Shown here piece after piece: positions 48,006 through 58,595 of a stretch of 64,000 bases of DNA (position 1 is the stretch's first letter; each line of letters starts with the position of its first letter). Made by a program: the position numbers and the translations under genes. The stretch comes from Nicotiana tabacum (Eukaryota; Streptophyta; Magnoliopsida; Solanales; Solanaceae). The notes under the pieces are model-generated. The model made no database searches. It was not told where the DNA came from and saw nothing but the letters and a program-made list of their open reading frames with translations. The DNA is taken from contig NC_134093.1 of NCBI RefSeq assembly GCF_000715075.1, positions 98,874,826 to 98,938,825 of the forward strand. The letters are read 5' to 3'.

Positions 48006-49019
48006 GTGCATAATATCTTATAAAAAGCCATTGTATCTGTGGGATTTCATGGTTTGAGTTGTGACGACCCATCTGGTATGGACCATATTATATATACTCC
48101 GGTTGAGGAGGTAACCGATATTTGAGAACTTGTGTTCACTGTTTAGAGGATGGTCGTACCACGTACCTATATTTGTTAAAACTATTTATTTACCATACCT
48201 CATACTTGTTTACTTTCTACTATACTTGATTTATTTGACCCCAAGTAAGTGTCGATGTCGACCCCTCTTCACTACTTCTCCGGGGTTAGGCTATATACTT
48301 ACTGGGTACGCATTGATTTACGTACTCATTCAACACTTCTGCACTTATTGTGCAGGAATATATATATTTCTTGTGGTCTTTTGGCCGTAGAGGCACATCT
48401 ATTGCGGGGACATTACGGTGAACTGCATCCATGTTACGATTCGCAGCATACAGAGTATCTATCAGAATTATTTACATTTTTTCTGTCTAACTTTTATTCC
48501 AGATAAATATTGTATTGTAATTGTACCTTCTAGTAGATACTTATGCACTTCTGACACCGGATTTTGGGATAGGCTAGTCAATGTTAATAGTTTTGCTTTA
48601 ATATGGTCACCTTTTATTTCGCACCTTAATAATATAATATGTATCCACGATTTTAATTATATTAAATCCCTTATTTAACAAAGTTTATGTTTTCAAAAGT
48701 AATAAAATGAATAATTATTTGGGTGATTCACCGTTGGCTTGCCTGACGGAAATGTTGGGCGTCATCACGGCCTGTAATGAATTATGGGTCGTGACACTTA
48801 TATGCTAATTGTTGATTATAATTATTTGTTGAATTCATGCATTATCTGCTACATGCCTTAACTGTTAATTGTGTCTTGATTTATGGATTGTCGTTCCTTG
48901 CTATTTGATTTCGTAAGTTATCGTGTAACTTTTTCATCAGTTGTGACTTCTTTGTATAGCCTCGTTATTCCTTTTGATTTTGTGGTACACCGTAGTTGGT
49001 TGTAAATTGTTTGCTTAAT

Positions 49020-49290
49020 TTATGTTGCTTGGGGAACGGGTTGCACGCCGCAATAGCAATGAAATTGATGATATGTATGGGATCGGGTTGCACGCTACAA
49101 CAATACTTAAAATGATAATATATGTGAGATCGGATTGCACGCCACAACAGTAATGAAAATGATGAAATGGAGGAATAGGGATAGATTATGATATTGACAA
49201 ATGATTATGTGGAGGGGTCGGATTGCGCTCCGCAACGAAATTAGTTAAAGTTTATATTGTGGGATCGGGTTGCTCGCCGCAACGAATTTT
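49020..49290. repeat. GGATCGGGTTGCACGCCGCAACA minisatellite, interspersed
   Basis: Five units at about 49032, 49080, 49130, 49213 and 49262, each with the inverted pair GTTGC and GCAAC around a 5-base centre. They sit in the U5-side half of the 38403-50732 LTR, where the related LTRs have their minisatellites. Confidence 0.8.
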
Positions 49291-50732
49291 GTGTGTTGTA
49301 TTCATGGTTATATTGTGTTAGCTTTCAGTATTTATCATATGAAATTCTGAGGACAAATATTTTTGGATTTACTGATTTCGAGGATTTAGTTATTTTCATT
49401 AGTTTACTGCTTTGCCGTCATTCCCTATTTTTCTTTCCTATTACTACTGATTTAGTGAATTGATTTTTAAGATGCATTTACTACATTGAGTCATTTTATC
49501 ATACTTTGTTGAGTTGTTGGTAACATATTGGTTTTTAAGTAAAAGAATTTTTAACTTACATTACTATTCTTCACAGTTGTCACATTTCACTTTAATTGAT
49601 TTCTCAAATTAAACTCCTCACCCTATCTGATGTTTTTATCTTACTTATGGATCGTTGTTATGTTTCTATTTAACAAACTCTAAATTTAATCCAGTGACTA
49701 TCCGATGCTTTATTTTAATTGAAAATGTTATTTCCTTCACCCAAATGATTTCTAAAATAAATTTATTTTTTTCTCAATTGTTTTCCATACTTTCTACTAG
49801 GTTGTTATTATGCCTTAATGTGTGAGATTAAATATCCTGAATATTTAAAAGTAGTATTTATTACGGGTACAAGATACATGGTAGCACGTGGATTTTGACG
49901 TGCGAAAGTGATTTGAAAAATATGGGCACAAGTTACCATGTGTGTATGGTTTGGAAGTTGTGACTTAAAATTTGAGATTACAAGATGTGATAATAGGGGT
50001 AATTATTATTGAAATTTGTGTATTTGGAATGATTTGACTGTCTGAGTTGTCATCGGTTTCCCTTACTTGAACACATTCATATTTCATCTGTACCCCGACT
50101 ATGTTATTGCTTAATTTCTTGGATGTTTTCGTTGCCATTAGTGCTCCCCTTATTTTCATTATTGGCGGTGATTTGAAATCTTTCTGTTTTTGGCCTTATA
50201 TTGATATTTATTCCTTGTTAGTTTTATGTCATATCTTGCACCGATTTTCATGTCTGGTAGATATCTTGACCTGGTCTCGTCACTACTCTACCGAAGTTAG
50301 GCTTGATACTTACTGGGTACCTCAATGGTGTACTCACGCTACGCTTCTGCACATTTTGTGTAGATCCAGGTACTTATGATCGAATTGGTTGAAGACGTAT
50401 GTCTGCGCTGCTGGAGACTTCAAGGTATACTTGTTTAACGTTCGTAGGCCTCGAAGTCACCTTCTATTATATTTTATTTCTATTGTCTACAATTATTCTG
50501 GAACAATGATGTACTCCTTATTTATAGTTACTCTTAGAAAGGCTTGTGACTTGAACTACCGGTTTTAAAATTTTGTAACTGAGGTTGGTTGACTATGTTG
50601 TTACGGAAAATTATTTAATTTATTGCAGTTAATTTAGTTAAATTCAATTAGTGATTAGTATGTATTAGGCTTACCTAATTTTAGATACTAGGTGACATCA
50701 CGACTTCCTCGAAGGAATTTTGGGTCATGACA

Positions 50733-51839
50733 CAATTTAACCAAAACCGACTTAGGATTTCTTACCATAATATTTTTCTTGAAAATCTCCCGAAAAATTG
50801 CTTCATACCGAGTTCTCTAAGTCCAAAAATGGATTATGAAATCAAACCCTCGAAATATGCCCTTTTTTTTTGCCCAACGATTTCGCTTTTGCGGGCCTTT
50901 AGTCGCATCTGCGATGCTGCACCTGCAGAAAAACCATCGCAGTTGCGGTTCCGACTTAACTCCAGGGGTTCCAGTTCTGCAGAGGAACTACCGCATCTGT
51001 TATCCTGCCCAAAGGCCCTTCTCAAATTTCGCTCCTGCTGAAGCAATGCCCGCACCTGTGAGCCCAGCCCTGACTCTCCTTTTAGCTTCTATGCTTCACC
51101 GTCCGCACCTGCGTTCCATCGCTCCGCATGTGTGATGACACCAGCAAGCCTGGGACTTCAGCAATAAGGCTAAGTCTAAAATTGATCCGTATTCGATCCG
51201 AATCACACCCGGGGTCCTCAGGACCACGTACGAATATACCAACAAGTTTAAAAATACATAACGGACGTACTTGAGGTCAAAAATCACCTCAAACAACAAC
51301 GATTCTACGAATCGCAACCAAATTCAAGCATATAGAAACTATGAACTTCTGAATTCCAAAACTAATGTCGATTTATACCAAAACAACTCCGATTGACTTC
51401 AAATTTTGCACACAAGTCCTAAATGACATGATGGACCTATTCCAACTTCCGAAATAGAAATCGGACCCCGATATTAATAAAGTCAACTCCCGGTCAAACT
51501 TTCCAATCTTTCACACATTCAACTTTCCAACTTTCGCCAAAACGACCTATGGACCTCCAAATCAACATCCGAAAATGCTTCTAAGTTCAAAATTACCATA
51601 CAAAGATATTGGAACTATTAAAACTTCATTCCTGAGTCGTCTACATAAAAGTCAAACTACGGTCAACTCTTTCAACTTAAAGCTCCAACTTAGGGACATT
51701 GTGTCCCATTTCACTCCGAAACTCTCCCGAACCAAAACCAAATACCCCCAGCAAGTCACATAACCATAATACAACATAAAGGAGGCAATGAATAGGGATC
51801 GGGGCTAAAATACTCAAAATGACCGACCGAGTCGTTACA
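50733..51839 (-). repeat. 5' LTR of the chromovirus, U3-side piece
   Basis: Continues the LTR from 38402 after the CAATT insertion. Minus-strand start TGTAACGACTCGGTCGG at 51839. Contains an array (50881-51133) and donor-like GGTAAGAA (50766-50759). No genes. Confidence 0.9.
50881..51133. repeat. CpG-palindrome array of the chromovirus 5' LTR
   Basis: Partner of 31081-31382: CGCATCTGCGATGCTGCACC, CATCGCAGTTGCGG and CCGCACCTGCG. Confidence 0.8.
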
Positions 51840-52860
51840 CACACAATCTTTCACTTGCTTTCTTTTTCTCTCTATCTTTTGAGACTAGTAAGCTTATAAA
51901 TAGGGTATTTTTCTAAAAAGTAGAAAGAGTGAAAACTTGTATGAAAGTTGCATAGTTCTTCCATGTCTTTCCTTCTTTTCTTATATAGTTCTTGATGAGC
52001 CTCTATATTCCTTGTGTTGAGATTTGAAAAATCGTTGATTATAATTTTCCTTTTTGAGGCAGTGTATTCTAAGAGTAGAACCCAAAGGTTGGCTCTTGAA
52101 TCCAGCATATGAAACAAGGCTAGATTCAAACTCAATTAATTTTTTAGATCCTCCTTGACGGTCTTGGACTTCAAGGCCTTCCATTCTTGTAGTCTTCTTC
52201 ATGGATGCCAGATTTAATTCTTCTGATTTACTTCCGTAGTTTTTGCATAGTTAATTGATTTTCTTTCATTCCTTATTTCCTTGATGTACGCCTTTGATGG
52301 AAGGATAGTTGTCCACCTCTGCCGTTGGATATTCTCTTATTTCATTCCTATTCTGGTACATTGATTATAGAGGTTTCCCTTCTTGTGCTCTGAACAGGTG
52401 ACCTGCATAAGTAGTAGAGACATTAGTAGAGTATCTTTGACTTTTGTTTCGGTCATCATTAAAATTCGAAGAAAACTGTTGTCCTTTTCTTGTGATCTTT
52501 TTCTTTTATATTACAATAACCTCGTTGCCTTCCAAGGCCAGTCTTCTTTATTTTTTGTCTAGATAGAATAGTTCTCTTCCACTTTTACGCAATCCACAAT
52601 TTTAGCCATCATTTTGTCGCTTAAAGTGGTGAAGCGATGCGAAGCAAGGGGTAATCACTGTAAGCAAAGTGATCCCGTCGAATAATGTTCAGTTCCTTTA
52701 ACTTGGAGGAGTTTGATAAATATCGGTGTTATTGTTTATTGGATGTTGGCTTTGTGTTCCATATATGATTTATAGAAGTGGAAAGCAAGTGATTTTCAGA
52801 TTGCAGCAACATACAAGGATGTTTTCTAGTATTTCTCGCAATGTGTATTGTTAAATTCTA
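51840..52860 (-). repeat. Copia-1 LTR, U3-side part, and flank
   Basis: Resumes the LTR broken at 29221. A minus-strand TATA-like TATATAAG lies at 51987-51980, and the following sense sequence is AG-rich leader. The outer LTR end could not be fixed; it lies somewhere to the right of 52000. The minus-strand frames at 51872-52202 have no recognisable features. No gene is seen up to 52860. Confidence 0.6.
51980..51987 (-). promoter_or_regulatory. TATA-like box of the Copia-1 LTR
   Basis: TATATAAG on the minus strand, about 140 bp before the chromovirus junction and upstream of the U5 part at 29221-28926. Confidence 0.45.
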
Positions 52861-52872
52861 ATTATCACCGAG

Positions 52873-53058
52873 GATAAAAGGGCAGCCCAGCTTACAAAGT
52901 ATTCACATTCACGTAAGGTTTAAAAAAGGGTTGCACCCAGGGAGTGTAATGTAGGCAACCTACCCTAATGCAACCGTTAGTGGCAGATTTCACAACTCGA
53001 ACTCGTGACTTATAGGTTAAACGAAGATAACTTTACAGTTGTTCAAGGCTCTGTTATC
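52873..53058 (-). mobile_element. Au-type SINE, minus strand
   Basis: On the minus strand it begins GAGCCTTGAACAACTG (A-box-like), has a B box in GAGTTCGAGTT at 53004-52994, then GCATTAGGGTAGG-like and GTTGCAT segments, and ends GGGCTGCCCTTTTATC. The order and wording match the tRNA-derived Au SINE of angiosperms. Imperfect 12-bp flanking repeats (ATTATCACCGAG at 52861-52872, ATTATCGCTGAG at 53059-53070) fit a target-site duplication. Confidence 0.82.
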
Positions 53059-53070
53059 ATTATCGCTGAG

Positions 53071-53462
53071 TAGGGGTATCAAATAGACGGGTTGAGCTGA
53101 TTTTGGACGGGTCAAAATGGGCGAGTCATTAGTAACTTAGGCTAAGATGGGATGGGTCAAATTGGGCTAAAATTTGGATCATAACCCACTCCGCCCAACT
53201 CTTACCAAGTTTTAATTAATGTGTATTATTTTCTTATGAGTTGTTTAATTATCAAATAAGATTTTTTTCTTTTTTTATGGTCATATATAACATCAAATAA
53301 AAAAACAAATTAAGATATTTTAGAAAAGATTACTCATGGATCAATTTGGGCTAAAAATAGACCCAACTTATAGACTGAATTTAATAATGGACCGATCAAT
53401 GACCAGCCAACCTTGAATGGGTTAGATAGGTCAAATAAGTTCGGGCTCAAAATGCCACCCTG
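53071..53462. mobile_element. hAT-like non-autonomous element
   Basis: Ends TAGGGGTATCAAATAG and CAAAATGCCACCCTG form weak inverted repeats of the CAGGGGTGGCAAA type common in plant hAT elements. Interior rich in GGGTCAAA and GGGCTAAA. It starts exactly at the end of the SINE flanking repeat. Flanks share only CTGAG, so the duplication is doubtful. Confidence 0.5.
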
Positions 53463-53642
53463 TGAAACTGAGTATGGCCCAGGTATTACGTACATTGGGA
53501 CAATGTTTAGCGCGGATAGGTCTATTCTTAGAGATACTAACGCAAATGGTGCGTTTAGAAACGCATTATTTTGGTTAGCTTAAAAGTGTTATGTTGGGAG
53601 ATCCCTGTAGTATGAGTATCTACTGCTGTAAGGGCTTGGTTT

Positions 53643-54616
53643 TAGGGGTGGGTATCGGTCGGTTCGGTTCGGTTTTGTAGAATTTCGGTTCGATTAATTC
53701 GGTTTTCGGTTTGTGATTTTAATAACTAAAACCGAACCATAATAACTTCGATTCGGTTCGATTTATTCATGTTCGGTTCGATTTAATCGGTTCGATTTTT
53801 GATTTCAATCAATGAAAAAAATTTATTTTATTTTTAACGACAAGCGTTTTTCATCATAATTGTTTCGATATATTTAAGACGACAAGTTTCAAAAGTTTTA
53901 TAGTTGCACAAATATTATAGTAATATATTTAAGACTACAAACTTAAAAAATATTTATGTATTTCTTAAATTTCATAATTAATCAAACATAATTATATAAA
54001 ATAAATCGAACAGAGTACTTTGGTGCAATAAAAAAACTAGATTTTGAGTGAAAAACGAAGCATGCACACTAACATGGGATCTCGTGCTTTGTGTGAATCT
54101 AAATGTGCTTATCCAAAGCTAATTTAGAACCCAAAAAAAAGAAAACAAATCAAAATTTAATGATGCAAATGAAGAATAAAGTGGAAGCTTTAATGCCAAT
54201 GATTTCATAGAGTATGCAATATGGAAAGCTTCAAAAGTTAACAGCTAAAGAGAATATATGTGGGGATAAAGCTAGCTAGCTAGGTGTTCATAAATATTAC
54301 AAAGGCATACTTTATTTCCACTTATCACTTCAAAGCTTCCAAAAGAAAAACAACGGAAATAATAAATTATATATGCATTATTAATGTCTTGATTCACTTT
54401 CTTTCCCTACACAATGATGCCTCGCAGTGGACAAAGCCTACCGACCACCTCTGCTGAAATTCGATTTTTCGGTTAAATCGAAAACCGAACCATTAAAACC
54501 GACCACCGAACCGAACACCGAAATTTTTAAAACTATAAACCGCAAACCGACCGAATAAACCGAAATTTTCGATTCGGGCGATTTTTTCGGTTCGGCCGGT
54601 ATTATACACACCCCTA
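53643..54616. mobile_element. hAT-like non-autonomous element with GGTTCGG subterminal repeats
   Basis: Ends TAGGGGTGGGTAT and (inverted) TAGGGGTGTGTAT. Both arms carry dense GGTTCGGTTCGG/CCGAACCGAA repeats over about 170 bp. The middle (53810-54440) is unique AT-rich sequence without an ORF. Flanks CTTGGTTT (53635-53642) and CTTTGGTT (54617-54624) look like an 8-bp duplication with one shift. Confidence 0.75.
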
Positions 54617-54624
54617 CTTTGGTT

Positions 54625-54841
54625 TTATATTTTTGCCATTAATCTTCGCTGGATTTTTTATTATTATATGATGTTTTTGTCCAATGGAACTGTTCCTTCA
54701 ATGGACTTAATGGTGGGTGTGTTTGGTATCTAAGAAAAATATTTTTCATATTTTTCTTGGGAATTTGTCCCAACACTTCTAACAATAACAATCTATAGGA
54801 AGATGGCAAAAATGGGATAATAATTAGAATGATTCTCATGG
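54625..54841. other. Unassigned AT-rich stretch
   Basis: Holds an inverted pair AAGAAAAATA...TATTTTTCTT after TGTTTGGTATC, which may be a MITE relic. Nothing else seen. Confidence 0.35.
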
Positions 54842-55170
54842 TGTAACTCTCTTAGGAATTTTGTCAAACACCTAGTATGCAAAATAGACTACAAAACTCT
54901 ACAACGGTCATCCCTTCCTCCCTCAATCAATTTCAACAAGATACTACCCAAAATAGTTCAACAACCTTACATTATACCACCTATTGGTACATGCATGGCC
55001 TATTTCGAACTCCACAATTTACTTAGACCCTAAAAGATTTGCATGGATAATGTAGGACAAGAACCTACCTAGATAGATGGTGATCTAGTGAGTGGCTTCT
55101 TGATTCTTGAAGATTGGTGCAAGATTGGATGACTAGAATGCTAGCTTTCCTCCTTCTCTCTCTAAAATAC

Positions 55171-55234
55171 TCTTACCTCTCTCTAAAATCATCAGATAAT
55201 CGCCCCAAAATAAGCCCCAAAGGCTATTTATTAA
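55171..55234 (-). promoter_or_regulatory. TATA-like box and splice-donor-like site in the LTR
   Basis: Minus strand TTAATAAATAGCC then, about 45 bases on, GAGAGAGGTAAGAG. The same order, array-TATA-donor, is found in the Athila LTR, which has unrelated termini. Confidence 0.5.
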
Positions 55235-55281
55235 AATGGAGTCGGGTTACAAAAATAGAAAAATGGACCCTCCGAACTCAG

Positions 55282-55590
55282 GTCTGCGGTCGCAGAATAG
55301 ACCGCATCATAGATATGCGATCCGAAAAATAGACCACGAAACTGATGCCCAAAAACTAGAATGGTCTGGACAGGTCTGCGGTCCGCAGACCACTTATGCG
55401 GCCGCAGAATGACCCAACAAAATTCTTCATGCCAAATCTGCGATAGAAAATGCGGACCGCGAAACAATTATGCGATCGCATAATGGACCCCAAAACGACC
55501 TTCAAAATTCAACAAACTTCATGCTCAACTCTGCGATGATTATGCGGCACACAAAACGGTTCTGCGGTCGCGAAACAGACCGCGAAATTA
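55282..55590. repeat. CpG-palindrome array, TGCGGTCGCA/TGCGGCCGCA type
   Basis: Units CTGCGGTCGCAGAAT, TGCGGTCCGCAGACC, TGCGGCCGCAGAAT, TGCGGACCGCG and CTGCGGTCGCG. The motif set is the Athila one although the LTR family is different. Confidence 0.85.
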
Positions 55591-55724
55591 CCTTTTTCTT
55601 TTAAAAATTTCTATCAACTCCTCAGTGCATTATTCAACCCAAAAAATCCGTACCGCGAGCCTACCTCGGCACCACAAAACTTGAATCCCTTGACGAAATT
55701 TTACGGGGCCTTACAGACATAGTG

Positions 55725-55881
55725 ATGTCGTGGGTTTAAGCTTGACATTAGCCCCGATGATTTAAATAGGTTTCTGAAATTGGAGCAAGCAGATGTTACA
55801 TCATTGCAGGAGTTGACATCCGCACATGATTATGTTGTTGTCCAAAAGGTGCTTTGTGATGACAACTTGAACACAAAATAG
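55725..55881 (+). pseudogene. Unidentified coding-like fragment A
   Basis: Readable as ISPDDLNRFLKLEQADVTSL, QELTSAHDYVVVQKVLCDD, ending NLNTK and TAG at 55879-55881. Composition and an even spread of Leu, Asp and Val suggest real protein-coding ancestry, not LTR. I cannot name the family. It could be a captured or eroded host exon. Together with fragment B it flanks a copia solo LTR. Confidence 0.35.
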
Positions 55882-56071
55882 ATAAAGAGCAAATGCAATG
55901 CTTATAATCCTCTAGTCTACAAATGCATAACAAAAAAGCTCGGGCATATCTTTCCTTTGTGTGTTATAGGCTCATTCCCTGCGAGAGAAACACTCACGTA
56001 ATTATGGCTAATATTTTGACTAATGGAGTCCATCTCATATAAGCGTAAGCATCTTTGCAAAGTGTAGACTT
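55882..56071. other. Unassigned stretch between fragment A and the solo LTR
   Basis: About 190 bp without a frame or repeat that I recognise. Confidence 0.3.
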
Positions 56072-56578
56072 TGTTGGCAATATTCTTTGGGACCCAAAAA
56101 TATTACATTATGTGGTGGACATCATTTGTACAAGTTGTATCTCTTCTTTTACACCTAAGAGGCCAAGACTTTTTTGCCTATAAAAGGGAAGGCAATTAGT
56201 TCATTTTAGACACACCAACAAGATTTGAGTTTTCATTTCTTATTTTTTCCTTTCTTCCTTTATTAAGAGTGTTTTGTATGAGAGTTAAGTATTGAGAAGC
56301 ACTTGTGTGAACCCTTTCTTTGGAGTGATCTTGTGAGGTTATTCTCTTAGGGTATTTGGGATTAATTAGAGTGTTTACTCTAATTTTGTACTCTTATTGT
56401 TATAGTAAATTGCTCCTCTCCGCTTGTGGACGTAGGTCACTTTGACCGAACCATGTTAAATTTGTGTCTTCTTTATCTACTTTAATTGTCATTGTTATCA
56501 ACTTCCATTGTCTTTGTTATTGTCATTATATCGTTAGTTGGCTATATTCCGCACTATCGGGGTTCCCGATCCTAACAA
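56072..56578 (+). mobile_element. Small copia-type solo LTR
   Basis: Starts TGTTGGCAATATTC, ends GATCCTAACA (inverted TGTTAGG). TATAAAAG at 56179-56186 and a leader-like pyrimidine-rich stretch follow. 507 bp, no internal region or primer site. Flanks GACTT and ACTCA do not match, so ends or age are uncertain. Confidence 0.65.
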
Positions 56579-56639
56579 CTCATGTGATATTTGAAAGAGT
56601 CATCGCTAAATATGTATTGATGACCAAAACGGCTCTGAA

Positions 56640-57005
56640 TATGGGAACCCTGATGTATTTGAGATGGAGCGAACAATAGATAACCATCAGCTATAGTTGT
56701 TCTTTGCTAATGCACTGACCAAATATATGACGAGTTTGAAGGAGCCTGGTGATGAAATGGAACTCTTTGTTCCAAATAAGATAGAAATTACTGCTGTAAA
56801 GACTCTTGATAAAGAAAAGTTGAAGTCTTTCGCACCTGAGCAGCAACTAGCATGCATGAGACATATGTTGATGCGTATATGGTTGGTGACTGAAAGAGAC
56901 ATGGTTACTCGCCACATTGATATTGGTGATATTATGAGCCTCACTTGTTTGGCCTACCTTCTACCGGTGGATTTGAGATTAACAGGAATATTGATTCTAA
57001 TTTGA
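56640..57005 (+). pseudogene. Unidentified coding-like fragment B
   Basis: Longest frame 56697-57005 (102 codons): FFANALTKYMTSLKEPGDE, ELFVPNKIEITAVKTLDKEK, FAPEQQLACMRHMLMRIW, ERDMVTRHIDIGDIMSLTCL. Codon usage and charge pattern look protein-like and it is not retrotransposon gag-pol. An upstream frame is broken by TAG near 56677 and 56694. The function is unknown to me. It may be a remnant of the sequence that surrounds the LTR at 56072-56578, or of a larger element. Confidence 0.4.
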
Positions 57006-57222
57006 TGGAGACGGGGACTATTAGAAGTGTTAGCAGTGATCGCATCCTGCCATCACTATGTCGCCCTCTGTTAATTTTCAATTAGCATATAGTTCACGAA
57101 CCAAAGTCAAATTGGCTCTACCCATACTTTCCCGCGGAACATCAAATCCCCTTCTCTTTAGTTCTGCCAATATTTTGGGGTATTTCTTGTTGCATGCATC
57201 TTTGTCAGTGAGAGGTTCCGGG
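57006..57222. other. Unassigned flank of Copia-2
   Basis: No gene or repeat recognised; ends CCGGG before the LTR. Confidence 0.3.
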
Positions 57223-58523
57223 TGTTGGGATATACTATAAACCATGCGTATTGTTATAGTATTCTTTATGGAATAATTATTTATTTACTTATTCAATTCA
57301 ATAAAGTTTTATTTTAAATAGATATGTATTGGTTTGTGTGTCTGTTGCTTATATAGTAGATGATTTAGTGTATAGAGTTTAGCTTATATACGGAAGATTA
57401 AATCATCGGTTCTTAAAAGTCATAAAGTTTATGTTCACGATCTAATGATGGAATTGGACAAACCATCGGAATGGTTGTAGCACAAGATTAAAAGGAATTT
57501 ATCTTGATTATGGGAGTGGTGTAATTCCAACTTCTTGTGCTAGTACATTTTGTATGTATTGAACGGATCAAGTAGAGATAAGTATTTTATACTGACTTAA
57601 TAAAATAATTTCTCTAGTTCATTCAATGTACTCATACTCTTAATCTTGATATAATTATTATTAGTTGTGTGTGTCATTTATTGTTATAATTTTTTAAAAG
57701 GCGAGATTTTTTCGTGAGTCAATAAGCCTGGTAAATTGGATAATAATAATATACATTGGCGAAGTAATAATTAGTTGATGGAATCCATGTCTCGATTTCT
57801 GAGATTGATGATACTCCTTTATGAAAGCTTATAAGTTTTCACGTGTAAACCCGGCCGGTGAATTTTGTATCCGACACATGAAATAAGTTAAGCGAAAGTC
57901 TAAAGGAATTAATCAATAAATTAAATTATCAGTAATTTAATTTGATTGGTTAGTATCTGAATCTTAACATGGGGAGTTAAATAAGGTTTTATGGAAGAAT
58001 TTCGAAATTGAACTAAGGAGTGCAATTACGAATTTTTAGTGGAATAATTCGTAATTTATTATGGTGGAAATTAATTTTAAATTTTCAAAATTAATTCCAT
58101 AATAGGAAGCCTTGTTAATTAAATTTGTGGTCCCTACTGTGCCTGAATAATAGAAAATAAAGGAAACCTTTCTTTAGTGGAAGAAAAAACCTAACAGATT
58201 TTGGAAAAGGGTTTTAACCTAAAAAATGTAGCTATATATACACGGGATATAGCTGGCCATTTTTTGGCACTGAAAAGACACACGTTTTTCTTCCTTGAAT
58301 TTCGCCCACCCGAAATTCGCTCTTTTCGGATATTATTTGGGTAACACAGTAGAAGACTGCGGAAGTTTGCTGAGGTCTTGCAACTCTGGAACTGGAGACA
58401 GATATTGATTTGCTTTGTTCACGCTTCAAGAGGTAACGCGAATGATCTCCGTATGTGCTAATTGTTTAATTCACACGTGAATATGATACTGTAATTGCTT
58501 CCGCTGCGATATATAAACCAACA
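57223..58523 (+). repeat. 5' LTR of Copia-2, 1301 bp
   Basis: TGTTGGGATAT to AACCAACA. TATA-like TATATATAC at 58233-58241 should place the transcript start near 58265. About a dozen differences from the 3' LTR in the first 180 bases by eye. The frame at 58232-58429 is LTR. Confidence 0.9.
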
Positions 58524-58524
58524 G

Positions 58525-58538
58525 TTAGTATCAAAGCC
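58525..58538 (+). other. Primer-binding site of Copia-2, decayed initiator tRNA-Met
   Basis: TTAGTATCAAAGCC against the standard TTGGTATCAGAGCC; two G-to-A changes. Confidence 0.8.
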
Positions 58539-58595
58539 TACTCACGTCTAATTAATTGATTAGGATGACAGTTAAGAAGGTCATGTTTCTCAGTG

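Larger units (their letters stand above)
39844..48796 (+). mobile_element. Large non-coding LTR retrotransposon (LARD-like), TSD CTTAT
   Basis: TGTAATGATACGACC at 39844 to GTCGTGACA at 48796, flanked by perfect CTTAT repeats (39839-39843 and 48797-48801). Two LTRs, an initiator-Met primer site and a chromovirus-like 3' end, but a 4-kb interior with no gag-pol motif and no frame above about 85 codons. It is about 8.95 kb long. It probably depends on proteins from a related chromovirus. Confidence 0.9.
45959..48796 (+). repeat. 3' LTR of the LARD-like element, about 2838 bp
   Basis: Start taken at TTTAATGACCTGACAGGTC, a decayed TGTAATGACC, after GAGGACGAAC. The end is GTCGTGACA. It contains the array (46638-46960), the donor-like site (47082) and a short minisatellite. 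The 136-codon plus-strand frame at 46671-47081 and the 147-codon minus-strand frame at 46619-47062 are CpG-array by-products. Confidence 0.85.
38403..50732 (+). mobile_element. LTR element (solo LTR) split by a nested element, TSD CAATT
   Basis: Starts TGTAACGTCCCGACC at 38403 and ends GGGTCATGACA at 50732. CAATT flanks it at 38398-38402 and 50733-50737, a perfect duplication. After removing the nested element (39844-48796 plus one CTTAT copy) a single LTR of about 3.4 kb remains, with no internal region, so it is a solo LTR. Its left part is 38403-39843, the right part 48797-50732. Confidence 0.93.
29222..51839 (-). mobile_element. Chromovirus (Tekay/Del-like Ty3/gypsy), minus strand, with nested insertions
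   Basis: 3' LTR 29222-32097, polypurine tract, gag-pol with chromodomain (32109-37008), short leader, and 5' LTR in two pieces (37055-38402 and 50733-51839). Flanks CACAA (29217-29221) and CACAC (51840-51844) are a near-perfect 5-bp target-site duplication in the Copia-1 LTR. The 5' LTR contains the 38403-50732 insertion. The U5 end of the 5' LTR and the primer site are deleted between 37054 and the leader. Confidence 0.9.
54842..55715 (-). mobile_element. Probable solo LTR of a TGTAAGGCCCCG family, minus strand
   Basis: Minus-strand start TGTAAGGCCCCGTAAAATTT at 55715, an LTR start I recognise. The end is probably the TGTAAC... string at 54842. Sense order: start, CpG array 55590-55282, TATA-like TTAATAAATAGCC near 55234-55222, donor-like GGTAAGA 55177-55171. 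No coding. No target-site duplication found, so the outer boundary is uncertain. Confidence 0.65.

Noticed and set aside
51872..52202. Small minus-strand ORFs (87 and 73 codons) near the Copia-1 LTR
   Set aside because: Overlapping frames in LTR leader sequence without motifs.
53071..53462. A clear hAT insertion with 8-bp TSD
   Set aside because: Only CTGAG is shared between flanks and the end repeats are weak; kept as a low-confidence element.
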